Source of the DNA: Pelosinus sp. UFO1
Lineage (GTDB): Bacteria > Bacillota > Negativicutes > DSM-13327
Reading direction: 5' to 3'
DNA: 64,000 nt
Assembly (NCBI RefSeq): GCF_000725345.1
Contig: NZ_CP008852.1
Location: forward strand, 4,270,001-4,334,000
Below are positions 48,615 to 58,306 of this stretch, one piece after another. The notes under the pieces were generated by a model. The model was not told the DNA's origin, did not search any database, and saw nothing but the letters and a program-made list of their open reading frames with translations. Position 1 is the stretch's first letter. Each line of letters opens with the position of its first letter. The position numbers were made by a program, and so were the translations under genes.

Positions 48615-49723
48615 TATGCCTTCCCGCACTTTCTTTGAGAAATAAGTTCCAACGCTAACTCTGCATTCTGAAACGCTTTATCCCGTAACTGGGCACTCTG
48701 TTTCGCCTTCGAAGGGTTCATCCCTGTACTCGTAGGCCATAGCTGCCGCACCTTCTCAACCAACATCTGACTATCTATATTTTGCAGTGTTCCTACATGA
48801 CACTCTCCCAAAGACTCAAGAAAACGATCAATCTTCGGATCGTAAGAAATGCCAACCATAGGGACATGCATAACGGCAGCAAAAATCAAAGCATGAAGCC
48901 GTATACCTATTAATACATTAAAATTCCCTACTAAGGATAACAACTCACTCGTCGTGTACTCTTCATCTAATACAATAGATTGTTTTTTTGTGCGAATGGC
49001 CATTTTTTTTGATACGGAACAATCCTCTGGCCACTGCATGGGTAAAAACACAATTTTAGCCCCAAATTCCACTGCTAATTGGTCAGCGACTTCCACGAGG
49101 GCCTGTTTATAATGTTTCCAATCCTTCCATTCTCGAACGGAAATACCAATTAGTGGTGCTGTACCTTCAACACCAGCCTTTTGCAAAATTCTTCTACCAA
49201 TCTGCTTATCCACTTGGTGCATTGCTAGCACAGGATCCGCAGTAACGTGAATGGGTGGCTTCACTACTCTAAGTCTTTTTAATTCAGCAAGAGAGCCTTC
49301 GTCTCGTACAGTAATTAAATCTACCATATTGCCAATATAACGCATAGCACTTCTCGCCAAGGTTCCCCGTACAGGCCCTATACCTTGGGCATAGAGCATC
49401 ACAGGCGTACCTAATTTTTTAGCCAGCATCATAATGCTTAGATAATAATATAAACTCCGCTCACTCGTCACATCCTGGAGCAAGCTGCCACCACCGCTAA
49501 TCAGTAACTGGCTTCGTGATAAAGTTCGGGCAATCTCCGGGTAATTTAATCGATAGATAGCCGCTACTCCATGGCGCCTGCGAGTATCCTCTGGATTACC
49601 CGAAAGTACCGTAATCTTTATATCTGATGCAAGTTCAGTTAATACTTCAATCATGGCTGCCAACATTGCTTCATCACCGGCATTACCAAAACCGTAGTAC
49701 CCTGAAATAACAATCTCACTCAT
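48614..49723 (-). CDS. csaB: Polysaccharide pyruvyl transferase CsaB
   Basis: Adds a ketal pyruvate to a wall polysaccharide, which creates the binding site for SLH-domain surface proteins. ISGYYGFGNAGDEAMLAAM, the ISGGGSLLQDVTS loop, IGISVREW and LIGIRLHALIFAAV are family blocks. The start overlaps DUF5693 by 8 bases. In Negativicutes SLH-domain proteins tie the outer membrane to peptidoglycan (known for the group), so this enzyme may serve envelope attachment, although there the tether may be amine-decorated instead. Confidence 0.92.
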   Translation of the reverse strand: MSEIVISGYYGFGNAGDEAMLAAMIEVLTELASDIKITVLSGNPEDTRRRHGVAAIYRLNYPEIARTLSRSQLLISGGGSLLQDVTSERSLYYYLSIMMLAKKLGTPVMLYAQGIGPVRGTLARSAMRYIGNMVDLITVRDEGSLAELKRLRVVKPPIHVTADPVLAMHQVDKQIGRRILQKAGVEGTAPLIGISVREWKDWKHYKQALVEVADQLAVEFGAKIVFLPMQWPEDCSVSKKMAIRTKKQSIVLDEEYTTSELLSLVGNFNVLIGIRLHALIFAAVMHVPMVGISYDPKIDRFLESLGECHVGTLQNIDSQMLVEKVRQLWPTSTGMNPSKAKQSAQLRDKAFQNAELALELISQRKCGKA

Positions 49724-51770
49724 TCTCAGTAGGTCTCCTTCCTAGGACAACAGACAAATAGCAGAGCAACTGTACACCAATTACCGCCAATATACCCATA
49801 CCAATCCCTGCTACCATACCATCTATACCACGGACAAAAGACATAAAGACAGGAGTGCGTATGTGGGCAAAGGTTTCTACTAGAGAACCTTGAGCGATAG
49901 TAGCAACTACAACTAAGGTATAGTGTACTACTCTTGGCCATTGGCGATACAAGGCCATCACTGCGAGGAAAAAGGCAGGATGCCCTATCATAAACTCTTT
50001 TTCCCGAGGTCTAGCAAACATTACTCTCTCCAAAAAAGCCCGCATTTTAAGTTCAATATCAGGTACAGGCACACCTGCAGTGTGACCCGATCTACCCACA
50101 AATACCCATCCGGCTAGAGCTACTAAAGCAAATATCACTAAGGTTTTAATTTGTACAGGATAATTCAGCAATTTTACTACTTGCTGCCAAACATCTTTAC
50201 GATTTTCTTGCTCCGTTGCCAATAAATTATACCGAGTTAAATACACGACGGTAATTAAGAGAAGAGGAGCAACAAAGGTTAATTTTACGCCACGGAATAT
50301 TTCCATTTCGAGAAAAAAACGCACATCACCAAGTACAGCAGCGACATACATACCACCAATCATTGACAGTATAACGGTAATTATTAAACCACCGATCCCA
50401 TCTCTAATAATACCAATTAGAGGTTTACGACCTTGAATAGTCATACCTCTCCAACGATCAATTTGCCAGGTCATGGCCAGAACAGGAAAAATAATCGCAC
50501 TAAATAAGGCGACAGCCTGGCGAACCACATCCCCACTCCCTTTTACTAAAGGAAATGTAAAGATAAGACCTAGAAGCAGCAACAATCCATATTGGTATTT
50601 AGGGGAGAAAGGACGCACTAACGTCAAAAACAATACTCCTGCAGCTACTGCACCAAGTGCAATGATCGCTAATAAAAATTTATTAGGGAAATAAGGTTGG
50701 TATGTACCGGCACGCCCTATGGTAAAACCGCTATTGATCAAACCATCACGCACATCGGCCACATATTCCAAATTAGTTTCTATAAGGGTCTTGCCTGGTT
50801 CCGCTTTGTCATACTTTCGCAAAAGATTAACACGTATATTACGCTCTTGATCCGTTACGATCCAGCGCTGTACAGCTTCTGCCTGCTTTAACTTAGGCTG
50901 TTCATCTTTGGGAATCACATAAACTCGCGCTGCCTTATAATCATTGGCAACCGCCATAGGCACAAGACCTTCTTGTTTGAAGAACTGCAGCTGTAATGGA
51001 TGTTCAATTAAGTCTAAGGTTAGCTGTTTTTCTTTGACCTTTTTCAAGGTTACGGGTAAAAGATCTGGATACCCTAATGCTTCATCTCCAGTAAACATTA
51101 ACGAAGAAACCTTATCTATACCTGCTAATCGGTCAAACACACCTAACACATCTGATTCTTGTACTTTTGAATAGTTACTAGGCCGAGCTACGACCCAAAA
51201 TCCTTGGCTTGCCACATAACGCATCTCATCCGTAGGCAACCCAAGATTCCATTTAATTACTTTTTCATAATTAGCTTTAACAGATAAAATCTGTTTTTGA
51301 CTGTCAAGAAGGGTTACCCTTTCAGGACTTAAGCGCTTGCTTAAATCTTCCTTAACCTCGGCAAAAACTTGTGGGTCACGACCAATTACATATACATCTT
51401 CCGCTTTAATACGCCCTGTCTCTACCAAGTTCCGCCAAACAATATCACTCAGCATACCGGTATGGTATTGCTGTAACAATTGGGCACCAGAAAGAGACGT
51501 CACCTTACCGCTTTTATTTAATTTTTCTAAGGTAGTCTCGTAGACTGCGAGGGAAGTAATACCTGCATCCTTAATTCGTTGCATCAAAGCATCTATAGGA
51601 GCACCCTCAAGCTGTGCCAATTCAAGAACATCTTCATATTCCATAACCATTTCAACGGTTGTATTGTTTTCTTCTACCTTATGACGCTGCCATACAATAG
51701 ATAAGGCTGCGACTAAGCCAATTGCAATCAATGCTACTAATATCCGATTATATGTAAACTGTTTCAACAA
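49716..51770 (-). CDS. DUF5693 family membrane protein
   Basis: 684 residues: one N-terminal helix (about 8-25), an outer domain to about residue 365 with the repeated-looking LEKLNKSGKVTSLSGAQLLQ segment, then about eight helices. The family is usually found next to csaB, as here, but its role is unknown; a transport or transfer step for the wall polymer is plausible. The start appears to be TTG (51770 or 51767) behind GAGGTGGG. Confidence 0.8.
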   Translation of the reverse strand: MLKQFTYNRILVALIAIGLVAALSIVWQRHKVEENNTTVEMVMEYEDVLELAQLEGAPIDALMQRIKDAGITSLAVYETTLEKLNKSGKVTSLSGAQLLQQYHTGMLSDIVWRNLVETGRIKAEDVYVIGRDPQVFAEVKEDLSKRLSPERVTLLDSQKQILSVKANYEKVIKWNLGLPTDEMRYVASQGFWVVARPSNYSKVQESDVLGVFDRLAGIDKVSSLMFTGDEALGYPDLLPVTLKKVKEKQLTLDLIEHPLQLQFFKQEGLVPMAVANDYKAARVYVIPKDEQPKLKQAEAVQRWIVTDQERNIRVNLLRKYDKAEPGKTLIETNLEYVADVRDGLINSGFTIGRAGTYQPYFPNKFLLAIIALGAVAAGVLFLTLVRPFSPKYQYGLLLLLGLIFTFPLVKGSGDVVRQAVALFSAIIFPVLAMTWQIDRWRGMTIQGRKPLIGIIRDGIGGLIITVILSMIGGMYVAAVLGDVRFFLEMEIFRGVKLTFVAPLLLITVVYLTRYNLLATEQENRKDVWQQVVKLLNYPVQIKTLVIFALVALAGWVFVGRSGHTAGVPVPDIELKMRAFLERVMFARPREKEFMIGHPAFFLAVMALYRQWPRVVHYTLVVVATIAQGSLVETFAHIRTPVFMSFVRGIDGMVAGIGMGILAVIGVQLLCYLSVVLGRRPTENE

Positions 51771-51936
51771 TCAATCCCACCTCATACATAAATAAGTTCA
51801 TGTAACTATATTCTAACCGCTTTCTGCAATACTTTATGCAACTTCATCATATTCTGTCAGAACTGCCCAATATCCTGCTTATCGGTAAAATTTTTATTAT
51901 TAAATAGAGAAAAAACAAGGTTACTAAAAAAAAATT

Positions 51937-51953
51937 GCCCTTGGGTGAAGGGC
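51937..51953 (-). terminator. Terminator after the DUF2993 gene
   Basis: GCCCTT-cacc-AAGGGC directly at the stop codon, then nine T on the minus strand. Confidence 0.8.
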
Positions 51954-52642
51954 TAGTGGGGGCGGTTATCCAAATATAAATTCACTTTCCCACTTTCCAT
52001 TACAATGTCACGAACATTTACGTGGAATGGTAACTTATTTAAATCCACTAGAGGAATCTCTGTTAAAAGAGTACCACCAATATTGCCTGTCATTCTATTA
52101 TTAATTAAAAATCGTTCCGTAACAAACTTGATTTTTTGGCCATCGCCTACTACTTTGCCTTCCATGCTCACAGCCACATTGGCAAAACCGCCAAGGGCAA
52201 ACGTACTTGTCGCCTTTATCTTATCCGAGGTAATATCCACGACTGCGTTTTTTACCCCTTTTACAGATTGGTTCAAGTATTTGGCTAACTCTTCTTGCGT
52301 AACTATAGCCTTAATATCTACATCACCAACAGATTGAAGGGCGACTACCTTGCGCGTTAAGAGTGCCCCCATATCTAACTGGGCATTTTTCAATGTTATA
52401 TCCATCTGGGCAAACTGAATTTTATCCCCTTTTACCTGTTGGGCGCTAAGAGCAATTTCATCAAACTTACCACCTAACATGTATAAAGCAGGCCTTTTAG
52501 TTAGGGTGACTGCTACTTGCTCACTCCCTACAAGCCCCATCATACCCTTAGCCACAATATCAGATAGTATCGTTGGCAGCAGTAGCTCTGCTGCTACTAC
52601 CAAAATAAGTACTGCCACTACAAGACGCAAGCCCTTTGTCAC
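51953..52642 (-). CDS. DUF2993 / LmeA-like phospholipid-binding protein
   Basis: Exported or anchored protein of 229 residues. One N-terminal helix (about 5-25) is followed by repeated beta-hairpin text (LYMLGGKFDEIALSAQQVKG, and MDITLKNAQLDMGALL), typical of the tubular lipid-binding DUF2993 fold also found in mycobacterial LmeA. In a diderm such a protein could move lipids between membranes (inference). It follows prfB by 21 bases. Confidence 0.8.
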   Translation of the reverse strand: MTKGLRLVVAVLILVVAAELLLPTILSDIVAKGMMGLVGSEQVAVTLTKRPALYMLGGKFDEIALSAQQVKGDKIQFAQMDITLKNAQLDMGALLTRKVVALQSVGDVDIKAIVTQEELAKYLNQSVKGVKNAVVDITSDKIKATSTFALGGFANVAVSMEGKVVGDGQKIKFVTERFLINNRMTGNIGGTLLTEIPLVDLNKLPFHVNVRDIVMESGKVNLYLDNRPH

Positions 52643-52663
52643 AGGATACGCCCCCTTAATTCA

Positions 52664-53762
52664 CTACTTCCCGCTTTTTAAAAAAGCTTCGATGAAGATG
52701 TTTAATTCTCCGTCCATAACGGCGTGAACATTGCCCACTTCCGCGCTAGTACGGTGATCTTTTACCATATTGTAAGGATGAAATACGTAGGAACGAATTT
52801 GGCTGCCCCACTCAATTGCTTGGTAATCGCCGCCAAGCTCATTTTTTATATTCTCCTGTTTCTGCCGTTCTAATTCATACAACTTAGCCCGCAGCATTTT
52901 CATACACTGTTCCCGATTTTTAATTTGAGAACGTTGGGTTTGACATTGCACGATACTGCCTGTTGGAATGTGAGTCATGCGTACAGCAGAGTCCGTCTTA
53001 TTAATATGCTGCCCACCAGCACCACTGGCGCGATAAGTATCAACTCGAACATCTGCCATATTGATGTCAATTTCCACATTGTCATCAATTTCTGGCATAA
53101 CATCAACTGCCGCAAAAGAGGTATGACGACGACCACTGGCATCAAAAGGAGAAATACGCACTAGGCGGTGTACCCCTTTCTCGGATTTTAAATATCCATA
53201 GGCATTTGGCCCGGATACCAAAATGGTAGCACTCTTCACGCCGGCTTCATCACCAGCCAAAAAGTCCATGGTCTCAACCTTGTAGCCATTCTTCTCTGCA
53301 TAACGCACATACATCCGAAGTAACATTTGAGCCCAGTCCTGTGCTTCCGTACCACCAGCCCCGGCATGCAACGTAAGTATGGCATTACTACCATCATGTT
53401 CTCCCGAGAGCATTAAGGCAACTTCCAAACGTTCAATATCTTGAGTCATTTTATCAATGGCTGCCACTACTTCTGGGTATACACTTTCATCCTTTTCTTC
53501 CATACCCATTTGCCACAGCAAACCTAAGTCTTCATATTCAGTGGATAGCTGTTCAAATTGAGCAACACTATCTTTAAGTACATTTAGTTCCTGAGCCACT
53601 TTTTGGGCAGTATTCGTGTCATCCCAGAATCCTGGCCCGCCCATCTGATCTTCTAATAGAGAAATACGCTCTTCTTTGCCAGCAACGTCAAAGAGAAGCC
53701 CTCACTTCAACTAATTTTTGTTCAAAAGCAGCAATCTGCACTCGCAAATCTTCTAACAACAA
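52664..53762 (-). CDS. prfB: Peptide chain release factor 2, with programmed +1 frameshift
   Basis: Ends translation at UGA and UAA. The first 24 codons begin at a TTG (53762) and end CTT TGA C (53693-53687). Skipping the T at 53690 joins them to the long frame running to 52664, giving 365 residues, the normal length. An AGGG stretch lies shortly before the shift site and can act as its stimulator. The SPF tripeptide (RISPFDASG) and GGQ (GAGGQHINKTDSAVR) are in place. In-frame UGA lets RF2 control its own level. Located downstream of secA, the standard order. Confidence 0.96.
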
Positions 53763-53807
53763 CTGTATCAACTCCAATAAATTTTAAAATAGGATATAAA
53801 ACATTTT

Positions 53808-53838
53808 AACGCGAAGATACGAAGGATACAAAGAGGAC
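53808..53838. repeat. Left half of a family A unit
   Basis: AACGCGAAGATACGAAGGAT and ACAAAGAGGA, a worn left arm with no right arm, directly before a family B unit. Confidence 0.65.
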
Positions 53839-53842
53839 GTTG

Positions 53843-53924
53843 AACCACAGAGGCGCAGAGGACGCAGAGGTATATATTATTTTACCCTATCCATTGCTCT
53901 GTGTTCTCTGTGCCCTCTGTGGTT
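53843..53924. repeat. Family B palindromic repeat unit
   Basis: AACCACAGAGGCGCAGAGG opposite a GTTCTCTGTGCCCTCTGTGGTT-type arm. Between secA and prfB. Confidence 0.85.
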
Positions 53925-53963
53925 CGTACTCTATTTTATATCTCTTCGTTTTTCACAAGTTCC

Positions 53964-56483
53964 TTACTTCGCGGCACCGCAGCATTTCTTGTACTTCTGG
54001 CCAGAACCGCAAGGACACAAATCATTACGACCAGTATGATCTTTATTGACGACTGGCTGCTGCTGTTTTTCCACTGGTTCTTCTGCCTCATCCCCATGTA
54101 CAGCATGGGCTTGTTGCAAACGATCCTCTGGCGGAGCCACAATATTTACGCGGAATATATATTTTACAATATCTTCCTGAATTAAGTCGATGAGTTGCTG
54201 GAACATATCATATGCTTCAATTTTATATTCAATTAAAGGATCACGTTGACCATACGAACGCAGACTAATCCCTTCACGTAACGTATCCATTGCGTCTAAA
54301 TGTTCCATCCATTTTGAGTCAACTACTTTTAGCATAACGACTTTTTCCATTTCACGCATATTGTCGCTGCCAAATAAAGTTTCCCGCGCGTCATAGGAAA
54401 CGGTTGCTACCCGCAGTAACTCTGCTTGTAGTTCTTCACGGCTCAGTTTTCTCAGTTCTTCTTCTTGCAACTGGCCCTCTGGTGCAAATATTTCCTCACA
54501 ATACTCGATTAAACCTTGGTAACCCCATTCTTCTGGATACAGTTTTTCATCAGCAAATAGCTCCATACCCCGGGCAACCAACTTTTCGATCATATGGAAA
54601 ATATTTTCCTTCATGTTTTCCCCCACCAAAATTTGGCGGCGTTGTCCATAAATCACTTCCCGCTGCTGGTTCATTACATCATCATATTCTAACACGTGCT
54701 TACGCATGTCAAAATTGCGACCTTCTACTTTCTTTTGGGCCTGTTCAATAGAACGAGTAATTAAGCTATGCTCAATGGGCTCATCCTCTTCCATACCCAA
54801 TTTATCCATGATAGCAGCAATATTGTCGGAACCAAATAAACGCATCAAATCATCTTCTAACGATAGGTAGAAATGGGACGAACCTGGATCCCCTTGACGA
54901 CCTGCACGGCCACGTAACTGATTATCAATCCGGCGGCTTTCATGGCGTTCCGTACCAATGATGTGAAGTCCACCTAACTCCGCTACGCCTTCACCTAATA
55001 CAATATCCGTACCACGCCCTGCCATATTGGTAGCGATTGTGACAGCCCCTAATTGACCAGCTTGCGCTACAATCTGCGCTTCCATCTCATGGAATTTAGC
55101 ATTCAAAACATTATGGGGTACATCTTTCTTCTTCAGCATATCACTTAAATGTTCTGATTGTACAATGGAGGTGGTTCCTACCAATACAGGCTGACCTTTC
55201 GCATGGCGTTCCACAATGGAATCCACTACGGCCTTGTACTTAGCCCGAGTAGTTTTGTAAATTACATCAGGTAAATCCTCACGGCTAACTTCTTTATTGG
55301 TTGGGATAGTAATAACATCCAACTTGTAAATTTTCCGGAATTCTGCCTCTTCCGTTTTTGCCGTACCTGTCATACCTGACAGTTTTTTATACATACGGAA
55401 ATAGTTCTGGAAAGTAATCGAAGCTAATGTCTGGCTTTCTCTTTCTACTTTTACGCCTTCTTTTGCTTCAATGGATTGGTGAAGACCATCGGAATAACGA
55501 CGACCAAACATTAAACGGCCTGTAAATTCATCGACAATAACGACTTCTCCGTCTTTTACCACGTAGTCCCGATCCCGTTTCATCAAACCCTTGGCTTTTA
55601 GCGCTTGGGTAAAATGATGGGACATTTCAATATTTTCATGGTCATATAAATTTTTGATACCAAGTAGTTTTTCCGCTTTCGCGATACCACTTTCCGTAGG
55701 TGCTACGGTACGAGTTTTTTCATCTACCGTGTAGTCTTCTCCTTCTTTGAGCTTAGGAGTAATTCTTGCCATTACATGGTATAACTCTGTTGATTTCTCC
55801 CCTGGTCCGGAAATGATAAGAGGTGTGCGGGCCTCATCAATCAAGATACTATCTACTTCATCCACAATGGCATAATTTAATGGACGTTGTACCATTTGAT
55901 CCGCGTAGATAACCATATTATCACGCAGATAATCAAAACCAAATTCATTATTGGTACCGTATGTAATATCTGCATGATACGCTTGTTTACGATCAACAAA
56001 ATCCAGTCCATGAACAATCAAACCAACGGATAAGCCTAAAAAGCGATATACCTTTCCCATCCACTCGCTATCCCGTTTCGCTAAGTAATCATTCACTGTA
56101 ACGACATGTACCCCTTCACCTGTAAGTGCGTTCAAGTAAGTGGCAAGGGTACCTACAAGGGTTTTTCCTTCCCCTGTACGCATCTCCGCAATATTACCTT
56201 CATGTAGGGTAACACCACCTAAGATCTGCACATCAAAATGCCGCATTCCAAGTACACGACGTGACGCTTCCCGCACAACTGCAAATGCTTCAGGCAAAAT
56301 ATCATCCAAGGTTTCGCCCTTTTCCAAACGTCGTCTAAACTCAACTGTTTTAGCCGACAGTGAACTATCACTCAACTTATGCATAGTTGGCTCAACTGTA
56401 TTCACTTGCTCTACATATTTCATCATACGTTTTATTTCTTTTTCGTTATCATCACCGAATAAATTTCTTAAAAATTTAAGCAA
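53964..56483 (-). CDS. secA: Protein translocase ATPase SecA
   Basis: Motor of the Sec export pathway. Walker [15 protein letters not shown] near residue 100, the [19 protein letters not shown] motif II region, [14 protein letters not shown], and [15 protein letters not shown]. The C-terminal zinc-binding tail [14 protein letters not shown] is complete. 839 residues. The start is TTG at 56483, behind AAGGAG. It lies between hpf and prfB in the common Firmicutes order. Confidence 0.97.
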   Translation of the reverse strand: MLKFLRNLFGDDNEKEIKRMMKYVEQVNTVEPTMHKLSDSSLSAKTVEFRRRLEKGETLDDILPEAFAVVREASRRVLGMRHFDVQILGGVTLHEGNIAEMRTGEGKTLVGTLATYLNALTGEGVHVVTVNDYLAKRDSEWMGKVYRFLGLSVGLIVHGLDFVDRKQAYHADITYGTNNEFGFDYLRDNMVIYADQMVQRPLNYAIVDEVDSILIDEARTPLIISGPGEKSTELYHVMARITPKLKEGEDYTVDEKTRTVAPTESGIAKAEKLLGIKNLYDHENIEMSHHFTQALKAKGLMKRDRDYVVKDGEVVIVDEFTGRLMFGRRYSDGLHQSIEAKEGVKVERESQTLASITFQNYFRMYKKLSGMTGTAKTEEAEFRKIYKLDVITIPTNKEVSREDLPDVIYKTTRAKYKAVVDSIVERHAKGQPVLVGTTSIVQSEHLSDMLKKKDVPHNVLNAKFHEMEAQIVAQAGQLGAVTIATNMAGRGTDIVLGEGVAELGGLHIIGTERHESRRIDNQLRGRAGRQGDPGSSHFYLSLEDDLMRLFGSDNIAAIMDKLGMEEDEPIEHSLITRSIEQAQKKVEGRNFDMRKHVLEYDDVMNQQREVIYGQRRQILVGENMKENIFHMIEKLVARGMELFADEKLYPEEWGYQGLIEYCEEIFAPEGQLQEEELRKLSREELQAELLRVATVSYDARETLFGSDNMREMEKVVMLKVVDSKWMEHLDAMDTLREGISLRSYGQRDPLIEYKIEAYDMFQQLIDLIQEDIVKYIFRVNIVAPPEDRLQQAHAVHGDEAEEPVEKQQQPVVNKDHTGRNDLCPCGSGQKYKKCCGAAK

Positions 56484-56536
56484 CAGGTATCAACTCCTTA
56501 ATAGTTGGCATATATCATATTCTTCTATTAGTTTAC

Positions 56537-56565
56537 AGTATATGCCTAATTTAAAATTTTATCAA
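56537..56565 (-). promoter_or_regulatory. Promoter of secA
   Basis: TTGATA, 17 bases, TATACT on the minus strand, about 50 bases upstream of the TTG start. Confidence 0.6.
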
Positions 56566-56704
56566 AAGATAGTAGATAAGTCAAAATAAATAAACTTAGT
56601 GAGCTTCCTTAAAAAGCATAACTTCTCGAATCAAGCTGCATATTTCATTGTTTAAATGGAAATACTTAGTAGTATAATACCATCTAATGCAAGGGGGAAT
56701 ATCG

Positions 56705-56917
56705 ATGCAAGCCAATAACATTAATATCATCGGACAAATCGCTGACTTGAAAGATACAGATTACAAAAACACACTGGCAATTAGCACATTATTAGAGTTA
56801 CTAATTGAAAAAAACTTCTTCAACAGAGAAGAATTTGCTCATAAGGCCCTAGAATTAGAAAATGCTACGATCCGTGAGATTTCAACACTGCGACGTGTCA
56901 AAAAGTTGACAGTGTAA
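56705..56917 (+). CDS. Small protein of unknown function (70 residues)
   Basis: I do not recognise it. It begins MQANNINIIGQIADLKDTDY and is predicted helical, with alternating charged and hydrophobic residues (ELLIEKNFFNREEFAHKALELE), and ends in RRVKKLTV. A strong GGGGGAATATCG site precedes the ATG. No membrane segment and no Cys. It stands alone on the plus strand within minus-strand genes, followed by a family B unit and the 103-nt element. Confidence 0.65.
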   Translation: MQANNINIIGQIADLKDTDYKNTLAISTLLELLIEKNFFNREEFAHKALELENATIREISTLRRVKKLTV

Positions 56918-56933
56918 AACATAGGGCTTCGCG

Positions 56934-56988
56934 AACCACAGAGGCGCAGAGAATACAGAGTGGCTGCGTTCTCTGTACCTCTGTGGTT
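56934..56988. repeat. Family B palindromic repeat unit, short loop
   Basis: AACCACAGAGGCGCAGAGAA opposite a TTCTCTGTACCTCTGTGGTT arm. The loop is only about 15 bases. Confidence 0.85.
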
Positions 56989-57023
56989 TATTCACTTTTC
57001 CCATAATATTTCAATATTTTACA

Positions 57024-57126
57024 TAAGAAAAGACTTGGCTTAGGCCAAGTCCTCAGACGCAGGCAGAAGCCTTAGTCGTTCTTACTTGGAATCAAGGAAG
57101 TGTTATACTTTCTGATTCCGTAAAAA
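57024..57126 (-). repeat. 103-nt structured repeat, copy 2
   Basis: One base different from 26738-26840. It again lies between a plus-strand orphan and the terminator of a minus-strand gene (here hpf), using the same T run. Confidence 0.85.
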
Positions 57127-57151
57127 GCCGGAGCAAAATGCTCCGGCTTTT
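57123..57151 (-). terminator. Terminator of hpf
   Basis: AAAAGCCGGAGC / GCTCCGGCTTTT, 12 perfect pairs, T run on the minus strand. Confidence 0.9.
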
Positions 57152-57166
57152 CTTGTAATTTTTAGC

Positions 57167-57697
57167 TTAGTTAGAATTTGGTTCAATTAAACCATATCTT
57201 CCATCCTTACGACGATACACTACATTAACTTCTTCTGATGTAGCATCCCTAAAGACGTAGAAATCATGATTGATCAAATTCATCTGTAAAATAGCTTCTT
57301 CTGTATCCATCGGTTTAACAGCGAACCGTTTGGTTCTTACGACCTGTAGTTCATCTGTTTCTGACGGTGCAGTCGCCGCAACTAATTCCCCTTTGAAAAC
57401 TCCAGCTTTCAGTCTACGGGAAATTTTGGTTTTATATTTTTCAATCTGTTTTTCAATCTTGTCAACAACAAGATCAATAGAAGTATACATATCAGCAGTA
57501 GCTTCTTCGCCTCTGAGAATCATACCATTAATAGGTACGGTTAGTTCTATAATGTGACGACCCTTTTCTACAGCTAAGACAGCTGTAATCTCGCCTAGAG
57601 TATGGAAGTATTTTGTAATTTTACTGGTGCGCTTTACTACGTAATCCTTTAGTGCTGGTGTAATTTCGATATTTTTGCCTCGTACAGTGATTGCCAT
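57167..57697 (-). CDS. hpf: Ribosome hibernation promoting factor, long form
   Basis: Pairs idle ribosomes into 100S particles in stationary phase. N-terminal S30AE domain (MAITVRGKNIEITPALKDYV with KTSKI; AVLAVEKGRHIIELTV) to about residue 100, a linker, then the C-terminal dimerisation domain (RFAVKPMDTEEAILQMNLINHDF with YVFRD). 176 residues, the long Firmicutes form. A frame opens at 57742, but the AAGGAG site points to 57697. Upstream of secA, as usual. Confidence 0.95.
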   Translation of the reverse strand: MAITVRGKNIEITPALKDYVVKRTSKITKYFHTLGEITAVLAVEKGRHIIELTVPINGMILRGEEATADMYTSIDLVVDKIEKQIEKYKTKISRRLKAGVFKGELVAATAPSETDELQVVRTKRFAVKPMDTEEAILQMNLINHDFYVFRDATSEEVNVVYRRKDGRYGLIEPNSN

Positions 57698-57851
57698 AAT
57701 CGCCCATCTCCTTCCAGTGTCTATATAAGTATTATTCTCCATATTAACAATAAAATCCTTTATGAATTTTAATTATTTTAAAAATTAAATCATATTACAA
57801 TAACCTACTTATTCATTCCTAATTAAGAGAAATCTGTAAGGTGGGATACGT

Positions 57852-57922
57852 TACCACAGAGGCGCAGAGACCACAGAGAAAACCTTAATTATCCACTCTG
57901 CGTTCTCTGCGCCTCTGTGGTT
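57852..57922. repeat. Family B palindromic repeat unit
   Basis: ACCACAGAGGCGCAGAGACC opposite a GTTCTCTGCGCCTCTGTGGTT-type arm. Confidence 0.85.
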
Positions 57923-57939
57923 AAAAAATAAATCAAAAA

Positions 57940-57961
57940 ACCCGGCTATAAATAGCCGGGT
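57940..57961 (-). terminator. Terminator of the cold shock gene
   Basis: ACCCGGCTA / TAGCCGGGT with a three-base loop, then six T on the minus strand. Confidence 0.9.
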
Positions 57962-57978
57962 ATATTTGTCAAAATCTA

Positions 57979-58176
57979 TTAAGCTTTAGCAACGTTAGCT
58001 GCTTGCGGTCCACGTGCGCCATCAACAATATCAAACTCAACTTGTTGACCTTCAGTTAAAGTTTTGAAGCCTTGATCTTGAATTGCTGAGAAATGTACGA
58101 ACACGTCGCCGCCATCTTCTCTTTCAAGGAAACCATAGCCTTTTTCAGAACTGAACCATTTAACTTTACCAATCAT
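57979..58176 (-). CDS. Cold shock protein, CspA family
   Basis: Small RNA and single-strand DNA chaperone. [20 protein letters not shown] contains RNP1 (KGYGFLER); VFVHFSAI is RNP2. 65 residues ending in NVAKA. A longer frame opens at 58221, but AGGAGGAG precedes the ATG at 58176. It has a very strong promoter with an inverted repeat across the -35 box and about 55 bases of leader. Confidence 0.96.
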   Translation of the reverse strand: MIGKVKWFSSEKGYGFLEREDGGDVFVHFSAIQDQGFKTLTEGQQVEFDIVDGARGPQAANVAKA

Positions 58177-58236
58177 TATGAAACTCCTCCTAAAAATAAA
58201 CGATAAACTGGGGCCAACCACGTGACCACAATATAA

Positions 58237-58265
58237 AGTATAACATTACTGGATAATGGTGTCAA
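58237..58265 (-). promoter_or_regulatory. Promoter of the cold shock gene
   Basis: TTGACA, 17 bases, TATACT on the minus strand: a near-consensus sigma-A promoter. Confidence 0.8.
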
Positions 58266-58275
58266 TGTGACACCA
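58257..58275. promoter_or_regulatory. Candidate operator over the -35 box
   Basis: TGGTGTCAATGTGACACCA, a perfect 8+3+8 inverted repeat that covers the -35 box of the cold shock promoter. It could also be a weak hairpin after the ABC ATPase gene, but no T run follows. Confidence 0.45.
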
Positions 58276-58306
58276 ACTGGAATTGGCATAATTACCATCC
58301 AATTTT

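Noticed and set aside
58257-58275. Terminator of the ABC ATPase gene
   Set aside because: No T run follows the stem on the minus strand, and the repeat overlaps a consensus promoter instead.
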